DNA of 64,000 bases from an uncultured Lachnospiraceae bacterium (GCA_947626745.1 CANQTF010000001.1:310001-374000); one strand, 5' to 3'; shown: positions 15,995 to 25,383, counted from the stretch's first letter. The notes: a model not told the origin generated them from the letters alone. Program-made: numbers and translations.

Positions 15995-17221
15995 TCACGC
16001 GCCGGCGGCAGCCCGCCCTGCCGCAGCGCCGCTGCTCCACGCCCACTGCAGGTTGTACCCGCCGCAGATACCGTCTATATCCAATATCTCGCCCGCAAAA
16101 TAGAGCTGCGGGACGATACGCGATTCCAGCGTCTCCGTCACTTCCGCGCAGTCCACGCCGCCCGCGCACACCTGCGCCTGTTCAAAGGGATTTGTACCCT
16201 GCACGGTCACGGTGAGACAGCGGCACAGCTTCTCCAGTTTTCTCCTGCCGGAGGCCGGAACGTCCGCCGCCCTCTCCGACTCTCGGATCCCTGCCAGCTT
16301 CAAAAGGAGCAGACCGAGTTTTTTATTGACCAATCCGGTCACAAACTGCTCCGCCGTCTGTCCTTCCTGCCGTTCCCAGCGCTGCTCCCAAAACCTGCGC
16401 TCCGCAGCCGCATCGCCCAGATCCGGCAGCAGATCGATCTCTACCGTCACGCTGCGCTTATCCCGCAGGGCATACGCCGCCTCCCTGCTCAGCTGAAACA
16501 CCGGAATGCCCGATATGCCGTAGTCCGTCCACTGCAGCTCGCCCGTGTCGGCGCATACGGCCCTTCCGTCTATGTACAGCGTCAGCTTCGCCTCACACCT
16601 CACGCCCGCCACACGTCTGAAGAAATCCTCACGGCAGCGCAGCGCCACCAGTGCGGGCACAGTGGGAACGATATGGTGTCCGAGCATCTTGGCAAGCCTG
16701 AATCCCTGTCCGTCCGACCCCGTTCCCGGCGCCGCCCTGCCGCCACAGGCCAGTATCACGGCGTCATACGTCTCTCTGCCGTCCTCCCCGGCCTCCACGC
16801 TAAAGCGCGGCCGTTTTACTTGGACCGCAGTCACCTGCGCGCATGTATGTACGTCCACCGCCAGACGCTTCATCTCGTAACGCAGAACGTCCAGCACGGT
16901 GGCGGCCTGTCCGCTGGCGGGATAGAGATACCCGTCCCTGTCCTTGATGCGCATGCCGAGTTCCTCAAAAAACTCTTTCGTCCTGCGCACGTCAAATCCT
17001 GCGTACACCGCATCGACAAGCGCTGCGCCGCTTCCCCGGTAGCACGCGGCGCTCATCCTCTCGTTGGAAAAGTTACATCTTCCGTTGCCCGTGGAGAGGA
17101 GCTTCTTTCCGACCCTGTCATTCCTCTCGTAGACCGTCACCTGTGCGCCCGCCCGCGCCGCCCATATGGCCGCCGTCATGCCCGCCGCACCGGCACCGAT
17201 CACAGCTATCCTTCTGCCCAT
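15995..17221 (-). CDS. HI0933-family flavoprotein (BaiN/YhiN-like)
   Basis: A 408-residue FAD protein of normal family length. Seen are the N-terminal FAD motif IAVIGAGAAGMTAAI, the family hallmark GKKLLSTGNGRCNFSN, the middle ILACGGRAAPGTGSDGQGF, and the C-terminal CGGYNLQWAWSSGAAAG that closes the FAD site. The family includes BaiN, a bile-acid reductase, and many uncharacterised oxidoreductases; the reaction here is not predictable. It lies 15 bases after the BofC-like gene and about 70 bases before the ABC operon, so it may be cotranscribed with the genes upstream. Confidence 0.92.
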   Translation of the reverse strand: MGRRIAVIGAGAAGMTAAIWAARAGAQVTVYERNDRVGKKLLSTGNGRCNFSNERMSAACYRGSGAALVDAVYAGFDVRRTKEFFEELGMRIKDRDGYLYPASGQAATVLDVLRYEMKRLAVDVHTCAQVTAVQVKRPRFSVEAGEDGRETYDAVILACGGRAAPGTGSDGQGFRLAKMLGHHIVPTVPALVALRCREDFFRRVAGVRCEAKLTLYIDGRAVCADTGELQWTDYGISGIPVFQLSREAAYALRDKRSVTVEIDLLPDLGDAAAERRFWEQRWERQEGQTAEQFVTGLVNKKLGLLLLKLAGIRESERAADVPASGRRKLEKLCRCLTVTVQGTNPFEQAQVCAGGVDCAEVTETLESRIVPQLYFAGEILDIDGICGGYNLQWAWSSGAAAGRAAAGA

Positions 17222-17236
17222 AGAAACTCTCCCCGC

Positions 17237-17884
17237 TCAGCTCGAATAGGATTCGAGAAAATGATACACCTCATCTTCGGACGCCATGTATTTTCCCTGC
17301 ATGATCTCCGCCTGCAGCGCGTCGTCCAAGTCCTCCAGAAGAATGTCCGTGTTCATGTATAGGGTCTTCTTGTCCTCCCGGTAGACCACGATAAAATGAT
17401 CCGCCACCATGAGATAATACCCCTGCGGCTCCTCTTCCGCTTTGTAATACTTGCATATGACTACCCTGTCCTTGGAGAAAGAGGTCAGCTCTACCGTCTC
17501 AAAGCCCCTCTCCAACTCGGTGAGCGGCGGATTCGCATCGTAAGATGCCAGCTCCTCCACAAGCCGTTCCCTGTCCAGCCCGATATATTTTACGGGTATC
17601 GCCTCTTCTTTCTCTTGGATCGTCCCGTCCGTCAGATCGACCTCTTCCACAAGATACGCCGTGTCGGCAGTCACTACCGGGATCTCTTCCGCCGCGGCCT
17701 CGATCACCTGCTCCTCCGGCTCTTCTGCGCTCTGCGTCTGTTTCGTCAAAGACTCCGTCTGCTCTCTCGTCTGGTACCGGTTCGGATAAAAAAACTGTTC
17801 CGCCCGCAGCGCCGCGTAGCCGCCAAGCCCGAGCATCGTACACGACAATATAATAAAAAGACTGATACGTCTGATAAGTTTCAT
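17237..17884 (-). CDS. Membrane-anchored protein, possible BofC C-terminal domain
   Basis: A 215-residue protein with an N-terminal signal anchor (LIRRISLFIILSCTMLGLGG), an acidic linker, and a C-terminal region whose end, FIVVYREDKKTLYMNTDI followed by EDEVYHFLESYSS, resembles the BofC C-terminal domain. BofC takes part in forespore to mother-cell signalling in sporulation by affecting the SpoIVB protease. The match is by eye and weak, so the name is tentative. The ATG at 17884 is chosen over a GTG at 17893, which would lie too close to the GAAGGG site. Neighbouring sporulation genes support the idea. It is exported, with the bulk outside the membrane. Confidence 0.55.
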   Translation of the reverse strand: MKLIRRISLFIILSCTMLGLGGYAALRAEQFFYPNRYQTREQTESLTKQTQSAEEPEEQVIEAAAEEIPVVTADTAYLVEEVDLTDGTIQEKEEAIPVKYIGLDRERLVEELASYDANPPLTELERGFETVELTSFSKDRVVICKYYKAEEEPQGYYLMVADHFIVVYREDKKTLYMNTDILLEDLDDALQAEIMQGKYMASEDEVYHFLESYSS

Positions 17885-17987
17885 GCTTTTCACAGCCCTT
17901 CTTATCGGATTTTCTGTAATCAGTATCAGTCATTTTACAGATTTTATGCAGTCTCAACGCATTTTCATGCCTCTCGCGCCGCACTCG

Positions 17988-19652
17988 TCACAGCACGCCT
18001 ATGTTCTTGCCGAGCATGATGAAGAAAAAGCCGAGCGGCATTCTGGAAAGCTCCGCCTCCCCGATAACGCGCAGGATCATCAGGAAAGTGATATAGAAAA
18101 ACAAGCCCGCCGCCAGGCCGATCAGGATCGTCAGGCCGCCGCCGACCTGCTCGAGCAGAAGGCGGTTCACCAAGCCGACGACCACGCCGGACACGGCCGC
18201 TGCCGCTGCCGGAAATGCGACGCCGCCGATCCACTCCTGCCGATATTTCAGGTTCCGGCAGACAAAGAAGAAATTCAGCGCGGCATACACGCCGAAAAAG
18301 ATGAGCAGCGCATACACGATGCCATCCGCGCCCAGATACATCTTCTGCACGAGCAGATAGGCCGCCAGTACATGGAGCAGCAGCGAGACCGCCGTCGTAA
18401 GCAGTAACTCCCGCACCATGTGTACGCGGTACATGAGCTGTGCAAAGAGATAACAGAAGCCGTACAGCACGATGACTGCCGCGCCCTGATGCAGCCATGA
18501 CACCGCTTCGGCCTCCGCACCGCTGCCGGTCAGACACGTGACCGCCGCCCGCGCCAGCACAGCCAGCCAGATCGCCGTCGGAAAGACCACGATACACAGC
18601 CTACGCACCGCTTTGCCGATCCTGTCCCGCATCACGCGGTACTCTTCCCGTTCATACGCGCTGCTGATCTTTCCGGTCATATTGTAAACGCAGAAGACCC
18701 CGAACGCCGAGCCGACGCCGACCAACACCGCAAATACGCCGTACCAGCTTCCCCACAGGGCGGTCCTCGCATCACCCAGCTGCGTTTTGTTCATGCAGTA
18801 ATTGAACATGCGCTGGTCGATCAGCATAAACAGATTCGACAGGATCGCAACGACGGCGGTGGGGATACTGTTCTCCAGTATCGTCTTCTGCAGATAGTAC
18901 TGCGACTCCATGCGCTTGCTGTTGTCCGTGCCGAGCTTCCCGCGCAGGGTGCCGGCATAGATCACATACATCAACAGCAGATGAAGCGTCGTGACAAGCT
19001 GCGACAGCATGACGCCGAGCATGGCCCCCATCGCGCCGTACGCATAGGCCAGCACGCCGTTCTGCTTCAGCGCCGCCACCTTCAGGCCGTAATCATAGAA
19101 CAGCTTCGATCCGGCCAGCACGCCGATGAGCATCGACACGCTCTCGATATACTGTGAGTGCGCCGTCAGCATCCCGAGCCCGTACCCGTTGAAATAGCCC
19201 CGGAAAGTACCGACCAATGCGGCAAAGACCAAAACCGCCGCACATGCCATGACCGCCATGCGGCTGTGGGATTCCAACACCAAAATATCCGCCACGACGC
19301 CGGAAAACGTCACAAGAAGCCCCGCTGCCAGAACGCTCACGAGCAGATCCATAAAGAACGCGGCCCGAAAGACCCTTTTTGCGTTCCGGTACTGCTCCCG
19401 CTTGACCCGATAGCGGATAATGCCCGACATCGCACCCGTCATGGCGTAGGAAGTAAACAGCGTCACCAGAAAATAGATCTCGAATGCCGGCGCGAACAGC
19501 CCCACGCCCACATCGCCTATCACCCTTGACAAGGGTACTCTCATGATCAGCATGATCACATAAGATATCACGCCCGCAAACTGCACAAGCGGGTTTTTGA
19601 TCGTCCGTCCCGCGACGGCGCTCCCTGTTCTTGCTCTCCTCTGTAATCTCAT
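17988..19652 (-). CDS. SpoVB/MurJ-like lipid-linked oligosaccharide flippase
   Basis: A 554-residue polytopic protein with about 14 hydrophobic helices, of the MOP/MATE exporter superfamily that moves lipid-linked cell-wall or polysaccharide precursors across the membrane. The N terminus NPLVQFAGVISYVIMLIMRV and the stretch VFAALVGTFRGYFNGYGLGM are typical of the SpoVB-like branch in Clostridia. I start it at 19652 (MRLQRRAR), because the 50 residues upstream are Gly/Arg-rich out-of-character sequence overlapping ybeY. It lies 53 bases after ybeY. A role in spore cortex or vegetative wall synthesis is possible; the substrate cannot be told. Confidence 0.85.
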   Translation of the reverse strand: MRLQRRARTGSAVAGRTIKNPLVQFAGVISYVIMLIMRVPLSRVIGDVGVGLFAPAFEIYFLVTLFTSYAMTGAMSGIIRYRVKREQYRNAKRVFRAAFFMDLLVSVLAAGLLVTFSGVVADILVLESHSRMAVMACAAVLVFAALVGTFRGYFNGYGLGMLTAHSQYIESVSMLIGVLAGSKLFYDYGLKVAALKQNGVLAYAYGAMGAMLGVMLSQLVTTLHLLLMYVIYAGTLRGKLGTDNSKRMESQYYLQKTILENSIPTAVVAILSNLFMLIDQRMFNYCMNKTQLGDARTALWGSWYGVFAVLVGVGSAFGVFCVYNMTGKISSAYEREEYRVMRDRIGKAVRRLCIVVFPTAIWLAVLARAAVTCLTGSGAEAEAVSWLHQGAAVIVLYGFCYLFAQLMYRVHMVRELLLTTAVSLLLHVLAAYLLVQKMYLGADGIVYALLIFFGVYAALNFFFVCRNLKYRQEWIGGVAFPAAAAAVSGVVVGLVNRLLLEQVGGGLTILIGLAAGLFFYITFLMILRVIGEAELSRMPLGFFFIMLGKNIGVL

Positions 19653-19705
19653 AGCGATACCATATCCTTTATCGTGTTGTGATCCTGCCGTCCGCAGCGG
19701 CACGG

Positions 19706-20209
19706 CTACGCCTCTCTCGTGATCCCTAATCGCGTCAGGACGGCCTCCTGCCTGTCCTCCATGACCGCCGCCTCCGCCTCGTCCATGTGGTCGTACCCGC
19801 ACAGGTGGAACATGCTGTGCGCCGTCAGGAACGCAAACTCCCGCAGCACGCTGTGTCCGTATTCTTCGGCCTGTGACAGGACGCGGTCCACGGAGAGAAT
19901 AATGTCACCCAAGAGCAGCTCCCCGCTGTCCGGGTCGAAATAGTCCGCCTCGCACGCTTCCACCAAAGAAAAATCGCCCGCCCGCGCAAAAGAAATATTG
20001 GGGAAGGAAAGCACGTCCGTCTCATGATCGATATCGCGGTACTGCCTGTTGTACGCCCGAATGCCCTCATCGTCCGTCAAAAGAAGATTGACCGACGTCT
20101 CGTAGGGGCACCGCTCCGTCTCCATGACGGCCTCCATGACGCTCTCCAGCACAGCCTGTACGTCAAAAGAAAACTGTTTCTGCGTCTCATTCTCAACGTA
20201 GGAAGTCAT
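19706..20209 (-). CDS. ybeY: Endoribonuclease YbeY (rRNA maturation factor)
   Basis: A 167-residue single-domain metalloprotein. The zinc motif reads HSMFHLCGYDH, the H-x3-H-x5-H signature of YbeY. It acts in 16S rRNA 3' processing and ribosome quality control. The residues DHETDVLSFP are the other family hallmark. The ATG at 20209 follows GGAGG by twelve bases and overlaps the end of the upstream HD-like gene by 17 bases, so translation is probably coupled. The order phoH, HD protein, ybeY is conserved in Firmicutes. Confidence 0.95.
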   Translation of the reverse strand: MTSYVENETQKQFSFDVQAVLESVMEAVMETERCPYETSVNLLLTDDEGIRAYNRQYRDIDHETDVLSFPNISFARAGDFSLVEACEADYFDPDSGELLLGDIILSVDRVLSQAEEYGHSVLREFAFLTAHSMFHLCGYDHMDEAEAAVMEDRQEAVLTRLGITREA

Positions 20210-21398
20210 AGTACAGCTTTTCCTCCACAAATATCTTCTTCATCTCGTTGATCTGCGAGAGCGTGATCTCGCTGCCCCACAGCTCGTCCGTCTCAAGCTT
20301 CTTGCGAAAGACCGTCTCGATCAACTGCGCGTAATCCAGTTCTGCCTTGGGATCCTTCTCAAACAAGTAAACGATAGAGGACACGATGCAGTCGGCAAAC
20401 AGCACGATGACCGTCTCTTTCGAAACGATCTTCTCCGACTCGTCCACAAACTCTTTCAGTATTTTTTTTGTGTTGGGCGGAAAATGATACTCGCCGCACA
20501 CGGCCGAGACGTTCTCCCATGTGTTTTCTCCCCGGAGTATGCCGATTCTCTGATAGTAGGCACACGCCTTCGCCGCCGCGTCGTCCAGCCCGAGCCGTCT
20601 GGCGATGCGGTCGCTCAGATAGGCCGTGTGGATCGCATGGTAGTACTCGTCCTTGGATCTCTCCTTTAGCTGTACGAGAAGCGGAAACTCCGGATCGTTG
20701 ATCTCCATATATTTCTCCCGGTTCCTGTAGATCACCGCCGTGCTGAACAGCTTCAGGCTGATCAGAAGCAGGATACAGCTCACCAGCAGATTGATCGCCG
20801 GGATCATGAACTGTGCGGCGGACAACTGCTCCGGCGAGAGCAGGATCACGTTCGCCGTCAGGCACAGGGTCAGCACCATCAGCGACAGGAACATCGGGAT
20901 CCCCACCTTGAACTCGTCGTCCAGTGTGCCGAACACGAGGATCCCCGCCGCGCCGCTGATAAAATACAGCCAGAACACCGCAAAAGATCCGCCCGCATAA
21001 TTGACGGAAAGCAGCAGACAGACACTGCCCGCCGCCAGTCCGGTCAGACTGTCGCTGAACACGCCGAGCAGGACAAAAATGACAAGGAACGGCCACCCCG
21101 TCACCGGCAGATAGGGCAGAAAGACCGATGCCGCAAGGCCGCCCAGATACATCAGGGCAAACCGCGCATATTTTCCGTCGTTGCGATAGATGAACCGCCC
21201 GTTGATCTCTTCCAAAATGAAGGCAAAGATCACGATCCCCGTACCCGCAAGCACCATAACGGTATTGCGCATCAATACAGCTGCGTCTCTCCCGTAAAGC
21301 AGACTTCCCGCAAACGCGATACAGCCCGACAATAAAAACATCAGTCCGAATATCAATATTCTCTTTATCGTCTGTTTATTGCTTTTTTCCACGATCAT
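20193..21398 (-). CDS. Membrane protein with degenerate HD domain, at the PgpH position
   Basis: A 401-residue protein with about seven N-terminal helices (roughly 14-215) followed by a cytoplasmic region related to HD phosphohydrolases. The place between phoH and ybeY is that of pgpH (yqfF), the 7TM-HD enzyme that degrades cyclic di-AMP. The first conserved His (in YYHAIHTAYL, near 253) is present, but the HD pair is Gln-Arg (YQRIGI, residues 283-284) and the later HHG is lost; SKETVIVLFAD remains. The large extracellular domain of PgpH is also absent, since typical members have about 700 residues. The protein is therefore probably not an active phosphodiesterase. It overlaps phoH by 23 bases and ybeY by 17. 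It may still bind a nucleotide or scaffold its neighbours. Confidence 0.75.
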   Translation of the reverse strand: MIVEKSNKQTIKRILIFGLMFLLSGCIAFAGSLLYGRDAAVLMRNTVMVLAGTGIVIFAFILEEINGRFIYRNDGKYARFALMYLGGLAASVFLPYLPVTGWPFLVIFVLLGVFSDSLTGLAAGSVCLLLSVNYAGGSFAVFWLYFISGAAGILVFGTLDDEFKVGIPMFLSLMVLTLCLTANVILLSPEQLSAAQFMIPAINLLVSCILLLISLKLFSTAVIYRNREKYMEINDPEFPLLVQLKERSKDEYYHAIHTAYLSDRIARRLGLDDAAAKACAYYQRIGILRGENTWENVSAVCGEYHFPPNTKKILKEFVDESEKIVSKETVIVLFADCIVSSIVYLFEKDPKAELDYAQLIETVFRKKLETDELWGSEITLSQINEMKKIFVEEKLYYDFLR

Positions 21399-22392
21399 GA
21401 TTTCTGTTTTTCACTTTCAGTTCACTGCGTCTCTTCTCTCTGGCCTCGTAATCGTCGTATGCCCTGACGATCTTCTGCACCAGCGGATGCCGGACCACAT
21501 CCTTGCTGCCGAGATTGCAGAACGCGATATCGTCTATCTTCGACAGCACTTTTGCCGCGATATCCAGTCCCGACTTCGTATCCGGCGCCAAGTCCTTCTG
21601 GGAAGCGTCCCCCGTCACCACCACCTTGGAGCCGAACCCGATACGCGTCAGAAACATCTTCATCTGCGCCGGCGTCGTATTCTGCGCTTCGTCCAGAATA
21701 ATGTAGGCGTTATCCAGCGTACGCCCTCTCATATAGGCCAAGGGCGCGACCTCGATCAACCCCTTCTCCATATTCTTCGCAAAGCTTTCCGCCCCCATGA
21801 TCTGATAGAGCGCGTCATAGAGCGGCCGAAGATAGGGGTCTACCTTACTCTGCAGATCTCCGGGCAGAAAGCCGAGCTTCTCTCCCGCCTCGATCGCCGG
21901 TCTGGTCAGGATGATCCGCCCCACCTCGTTATTTTTGAAAGCGGTGATCGCCATCGCCATCGCCAGATAGGTCTTGCCGGTTCCCGCCGGCCCGATCCCG
22001 AACACGATCATATGATCCCGGATAGCGTCCACATACTGCTTCTGGCCGAGCGTCTTCGGCTTGATCGGCTTGCCGTTCACCGTATGGCAGATGCAGTCGT
22101 CGTCGATCTTGAGAAGCGCCTCCGCGTCGTTCTCGTGTTCCATCTCTATGGCATAGTTGACGCTCTGCTCCTCCAGCTCGCGTCCCCGCTCCGACAGGGC
22201 GACCAGCTCGCGCATCACGCGGGACGCCTTCATGACGTCGTCCTTCTCCCCGCTTATCTTCACCGCGCCGTCACGGTCCACGATCACAACCTGCATATCC
22301 TCCTCTATCTTTCTGATATAGGCGTCGTGACTGCCGAACAGATTCCGCAAGTGCTCCAGAGGCACGTCTATACTGACTGTAAATTCTCCCAT
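21376..22392 (-). CDS. phoH: PhoH-family ATPase (PhoH/YbeZ)
   Basis: A 338-residue P-loop protein. Visible are Walker A GPAGTGKTYLAM, Walker B AYIILDEAQNT and the family segment GKPIKPKTLGQKQYVDAI. An N-terminal KH-like part (about 1-110) precedes the ATPase. YbeZ-type PhoH proteins act with YbeY in RNA metabolism, and the two genes are close here. I start it at 22392 (MGEFTVSIDV); the 46 residues of the longer frame lie over the end of yqfD and look non-coding. The ribosome binding site is weak, so it may depend on coupling with yqfD, 14 bases upstream. Confidence 0.95.
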   Translation of the reverse strand: MGEFTVSIDVPLEHLRNLFGSHDAYIRKIEEDMQVVIVDRDGAVKISGEKDDVMKASRVMRELVALSERGRELEEQSVNYAIEMEHENDAEALLKIDDDCICHTVNGKPIKPKTLGQKQYVDAIRDHMIVFGIGPAGTGKTYLAMAMAITAFKNNEVGRIILTRPAIEAGEKLGFLPGDLQSKVDPYLRPLYDALYQIMGAESFAKNMEKGLIEVAPLAYMRGRTLDNAYIILDEAQNTTPAQMKMFLTRIGFGSKVVVTGDASQKDLAPDTKSGLDIAAKVLSKIDDIAFCNLGSKDVVRHPLVQKIVRAYDDYEAREKRRSELKVKNRNHDRGKKQ

Positions 22393-22406
22393 AGATCTGC
22401 TGCGCC

Positions 22407-23666
22407 CTACCGGGCAGTATCCTCCTCTTCCGCTGAGTCCGCATCGGGTACGCCCTCGACGGGCGCTGTCTTGGTCGGCACGAGCCGGACGGCCTCCTCC
22501 TCCAGCTGCATCCGGGCGTTCAGTACCCAATTTGTCTCATTCTTTTTTATTGTAACATTTTTTTCCGTAATTTGTACCCCTTTTTCCTCTAAAGTTGATA
22601 TTATTTTATGCCACTCCTCCTGCATAATGGCATTCATCTCATCCGCCGTGTGTCTCTGCCTGACCATTTCGTATTCCTGAACGATCTTGGTTCCGTAGAA
22701 GATCGGCAGATACAGACGGTCGAGCAGCCGGACCTGTTTCTGCTCGCCGCTGATATCGTAGTCCGCGTATGTGATCCTGCCCCACTTTAGATTCCACTCC
22801 CTGTCGTTGATGCCAAACATAAACATTTTCTTCTGTCTGCCGGAATACTCTTTCTCCTCATACAGGATATCCCGTTTGACAGAGCGCGATTCCGTGTACA
22901 TGAGTTTGATGTCAGCGTCGGCCTCCACATACCGGTATCTTCGTATCGTGGCGTCCTCGTTGTAGACCGGCACCGCGCCGCTGACAAGAACGTCTCCGGC
23001 GGCCACCGTATCGCCGAGCGCCACCTGCGGCACGCCGCTCCTCGTGATGATGTAGGAGACCATGCCGGGCTTCGAGGCGACCAGATCCATACCCTGCGTT
23101 TCTTCCGATCGGCCGGTTTGGTCATAGTCCGGCATTTCGTTTTCCTTGATGTAGATGAACAGCGTTGTCCCTTTGAGCTGCACGGAAGTCCAGGTAATGA
23201 TGTCATGATCCTCCCTGAGCGCCTTCTCCAGTTCTTCCAGATGCAGACCGCTTTTTTTCATGGCGACGTGTACGCCCTGTTTTTCCAGATAGTCTAACAG
23301 CACGTCCTCGGTGAGCGTATAGTTGCCCTCGATCTTGATGTTCCATATATAGCCGGACATCAGGATCCAGAAGATCATGCAGCACACGAAGCCGGCCACG
23401 AATATCTTGCGCTTCTGCATTTTGGACATAAAAAAAGGCAGCCCGTACTTTTTCAGGACAGTCGCCTTGGTGCCGGTCTTCTTCAGAAGCGGTTTCAGCG
23501 CAAAGAAGCCTTTCACGCTGATATTCATCGTGGCATAATCGCCGCAGCTTACAATGTCCCAGACAAGGATATCATGGTTGCCGCACAGATTGAGCAGACG
23601 CTCCGTGGAGTACCCCCACACCTTGATCGTCACATACCCTCTGATATATTGTATCCAATGAAGCAT
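22407..23666 (-). CDS. yqfD: Sporulation protein YqfD
   Basis: A 419-residue protein of normal length for the family. It starts MLHWIQYIRGYVTIKVWGYS, has one TM helix (about 90-110) with the basic MSKMQKRK before it, and then a large extracytoplasmic region with beta-rich repeats and the conserved SKPGMVSYIITRSGVPQVALGDTV. YqfD is a sporulation protein expressed in the mother cell in Bacillus and is needed for normal spore formation in several Clostridia; its biochemical role is unclear. The Ala/Glu-rich end (about 400-419) is not conserved. It lies 12 bases after yqfC and before phoH, the standard order. Confidence 0.93.
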   Translation of the reverse strand: MLHWIQYIRGYVTIKVWGYSTERLLNLCGNHDILVWDIVSCGDYATMNISVKGFFALKPLLKKTGTKATVLKKYGLPFFMSKMQKRKIFVAGFVCCMIFWILMSGYIWNIKIEGNYTLTEDVLLDYLEKQGVHVAMKKSGLHLEELEKALREDHDIITWTSVQLKGTTLFIYIKENEMPDYDQTGRSEETQGMDLVASKPGMVSYIITRSGVPQVALGDTVAAGDVLVSGAVPVYNEDATIRRYRYVEADADIKLMYTESRSVKRDILYEEKEYSGRQKKMFMFGINDREWNLKWGRITYADYDISGEQKQVRLLDRLYLPIFYGTKIVQEYEMVRQRHTADEMNAIMQEEWHKIISTLEEKGVQITEKNVTIKKNETNWVLNARMQLEEEAVRLVPTKTAPVEGVPDADSAEEEDTAR

Positions 23667-23678
23667 TCCACATCTCCG

Positions 23679-23978
23679 TCAAATATATCGGACAGCGTCG
23701 ATGCTGCCGCTTATTTTCATATCCTCATTGGTATAATAATCTATGGAGAGCCGTTTGCCTTCAAAGCATATCCTGCAGTTTTTTCCCTGCAGGACAATGG
23801 ATTCCGTAGTGTATTCCAAGATGCCTTTGTAATTCTGTATCAAAGCCTCCCTGTTTCCGGTGAGCGTCACGATCGCCGCGCCCAGCATCGTGTCCTTCGG
23901 CAGCTTGAGCGATTCCACGATCAGTTCTTTGGAGCTCGATAAGGCGGACAGCGTTGACTTCTTATAATTCTTTCTCAT
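23679..23978 (-). CDS. yqfC: Sporulation protein YqfC
   Basis: A 99-residue protein of the YabP/YqfC family, small beta-rich proteins that associate with the spore coat or forespore envelope. The conserved part reads MLGAAIVTLTGNREALIQNY followed by GILEYTTESI. The gene opens the conserved cluster. The ATG at 23978 is the only in-frame choice, since TAA lies two codons upstream, but the ribosome binding site is weak (AGGG about 14 bases upstream). A CATATAGT that resembles a sigma-E -10 box lies too close to the start to be convincing. Confidence 0.9.
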   Translation of the reverse strand: MRKNYKKSTLSALSSSKELIVESLKLPKDTMLGAAIVTLTGNREALIQNYKGILEYTTESIVLQGKNCRICFEGKRLSIDYYTNEDMKISGSIDAVRYI

Positions 23979-24036
23979 AGTTTACTATATGAGCCCTGCG
24001 CGGGTTTCATACCTTTTTATTCCCGCGGTCAAGGGG

Positions 24037-25344
24037 TCACACGGACACCACGCCTTTGATCAGCGTCTGGGGCGCTGTGGCCGTATCCGAGAAATGCCAC
24101 GCCCGCAGAAATCTTTCCTTCGCGGCCTCGAGCCTTGCCCTGTCATTGGCATGAAGGGTCGCCAGCGTTTCTCCCGCTTTCACATGATCTCCCACTTTCT
24201 TGTGCAGCACAAGCCCCACCGACAGATCGATCGCGCTCTCTTTCGTCTCCCTGCCGCCGCCGAGCAGCAAAGAGCAGATACCGATCTCATCGCAGTCGAT
24301 ATGCGCGACATAGCCTTCTGTCAAGGATCCGACATCTTCGACGATATCTGCCTGCGGCAGCAGGGAGGTGTCGTAGACCGCGTTGGCATCGCCGCCCTGC
24401 GCCTCTACGAACGCAGCCAGCTTCCTCAATGCGCTGCCGTCCGCAATGACACGGTCCAGCTTCCGCTCAGCCTCTTCCTCATCGCCGGCAGCGCCTCCCA
24501 CGATCAGCATATAGGTGCCGAGCGTCCTGCACAGCTTGGCAAAATCCTCCGGGCCTTCGCCCCGCAGAGCCGCCACGGCCTCCTTCACCTCCAGCGCGTT
24601 GCCGACCGCGCGTCCCAGGGGCTGATCCATATCCGACACGACGGCGACCGTCTTCTTTCCGGCCGTATTCCCCAGTGTCACCATCTCCCGCGCCAGCGCA
24701 AAGGCGTCCTGCTCACTCTTCATGAACGCGCCGCTTCCGGTCTTGACGTCCAGCACGATAGCGTCCGCGCCGGAGGCTAACTTCTTACTCATAATGGAGC
24801 TGGCGATCAAAGACATATTGTCCACCGTCGCGGTCACGTCGCGCAGCGCATACAGCTTCTTATCCGCCGGTGCGATATCCGCCGTCTGCCCCATGATCGA
24901 CACGCCGATCTCATTGACCTGCCTGATAAAATGGCCGGCGGAGATCTCTGTCGTAAATCCCGCAAAGCTCTCCAGCTTATCTATCGTACCTCCGGTGTGC
25001 CCCAGCCCCCGGCCGCTCATCTTGGCGATCTTCACGCCGCACGCGGCGACCATAGGCGTGAGGGCGATAGACGTCTTGTCTCCCACGCCGCCCGTAGAGT
25101 GCTTATCGACCTTGACGCCCTCTATAGCGCTCAGATCCATCATATCGCCGCTGCGGGCCATCGCCATTGTGAGCGCGGCCGTCTCCTCCGGATCCATGCC
25201 GCGAAAATAGATTGCCATCATCATAGCAGACATCTGATAGTCGGGAATCTTTCCGGCCGTATACGCCGCGACCATATAGTCTATCTCCTCCCGGCTCAGA
25301 ACGCCGCCGTTTCTCTTCTTCATGATCAGATCATACATGCGCAT
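24037..25344 (-). CDS. pdp: Pyrimidine-nucleoside (thymidine) phosphorylase
   Basis: A 435-residue enzyme of normal length. It carries the thymidine phosphorylase signature SGRGLGHTGGTIDKLES, the phosphate-binding KHSTGGVGDKTS and the helical N-terminal domain RMYDLIMKKRNGG. It splits thymidine, deoxyuridine or uridine with phosphate for pyrimidine salvage in the cytoplasm. The Firmicute form usually accepts both uridine and thymidine. The start at 25344 is preceded by AGGAGG. It lies 39 bases after rlmH and is probably cotranscribed with it. Confidence 0.95.
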   Translation of the reverse strand: MRMYDLIMKKRNGGVLSREEIDYMVAAYTAGKIPDYQMSAMMMAIYFRGMDPEETAALTMAMARSGDMMDLSAIEGVKVDKHSTGGVGDKTSIALTPMVAACGVKIAKMSGRGLGHTGGTIDKLESFAGFTTEISAGHFIRQVNEIGVSIMGQTADIAPADKKLYALRDVTATVDNMSLIASSIMSKKLASGADAIVLDVKTGSGAFMKSEQDAFALAREMVTLGNTAGKKTVAVVSDMDQPLGRAVGNALEVKEAVAALRGEGPEDFAKLCRTLGTYMLIVGGAAGDEEEAERKLDRVIADGSALRKLAAFVEAQGGDANAVYDTSLLPQADIVEDVGSLTEGYVAHIDCDEIGICSLLLGGGRETKESAIDLSVGLVLHKKVGDHVKAGETLATLHANDRARLEAAKERFLRAWHFSDTATAPQTLIKGVVSV

Positions 25345-25383
25345 GGCCTCCGGCCTCCTTCCTGTCGATTCCCTCTCCGATCC

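Noticed and set aside
19653..19802. A 50-residue N-terminal extension of the SpoVB-like flippase
   Set aside because: Overlaps the end of ybeY, is Gly-rich and unlike any flippase start.
22393..22530. A 46-residue N-terminal extension of PhoH
   Set aside because: Lies within the 3' end of yqfD and is not conserved-looking; the family start fits 22392.
23976..23991. Sigma-E promoter directly before yqfC (CATATAGT)
   Set aside because: The box is only six bases from the start codon and the -35 region is a poor match, so it would give a leaderless message.
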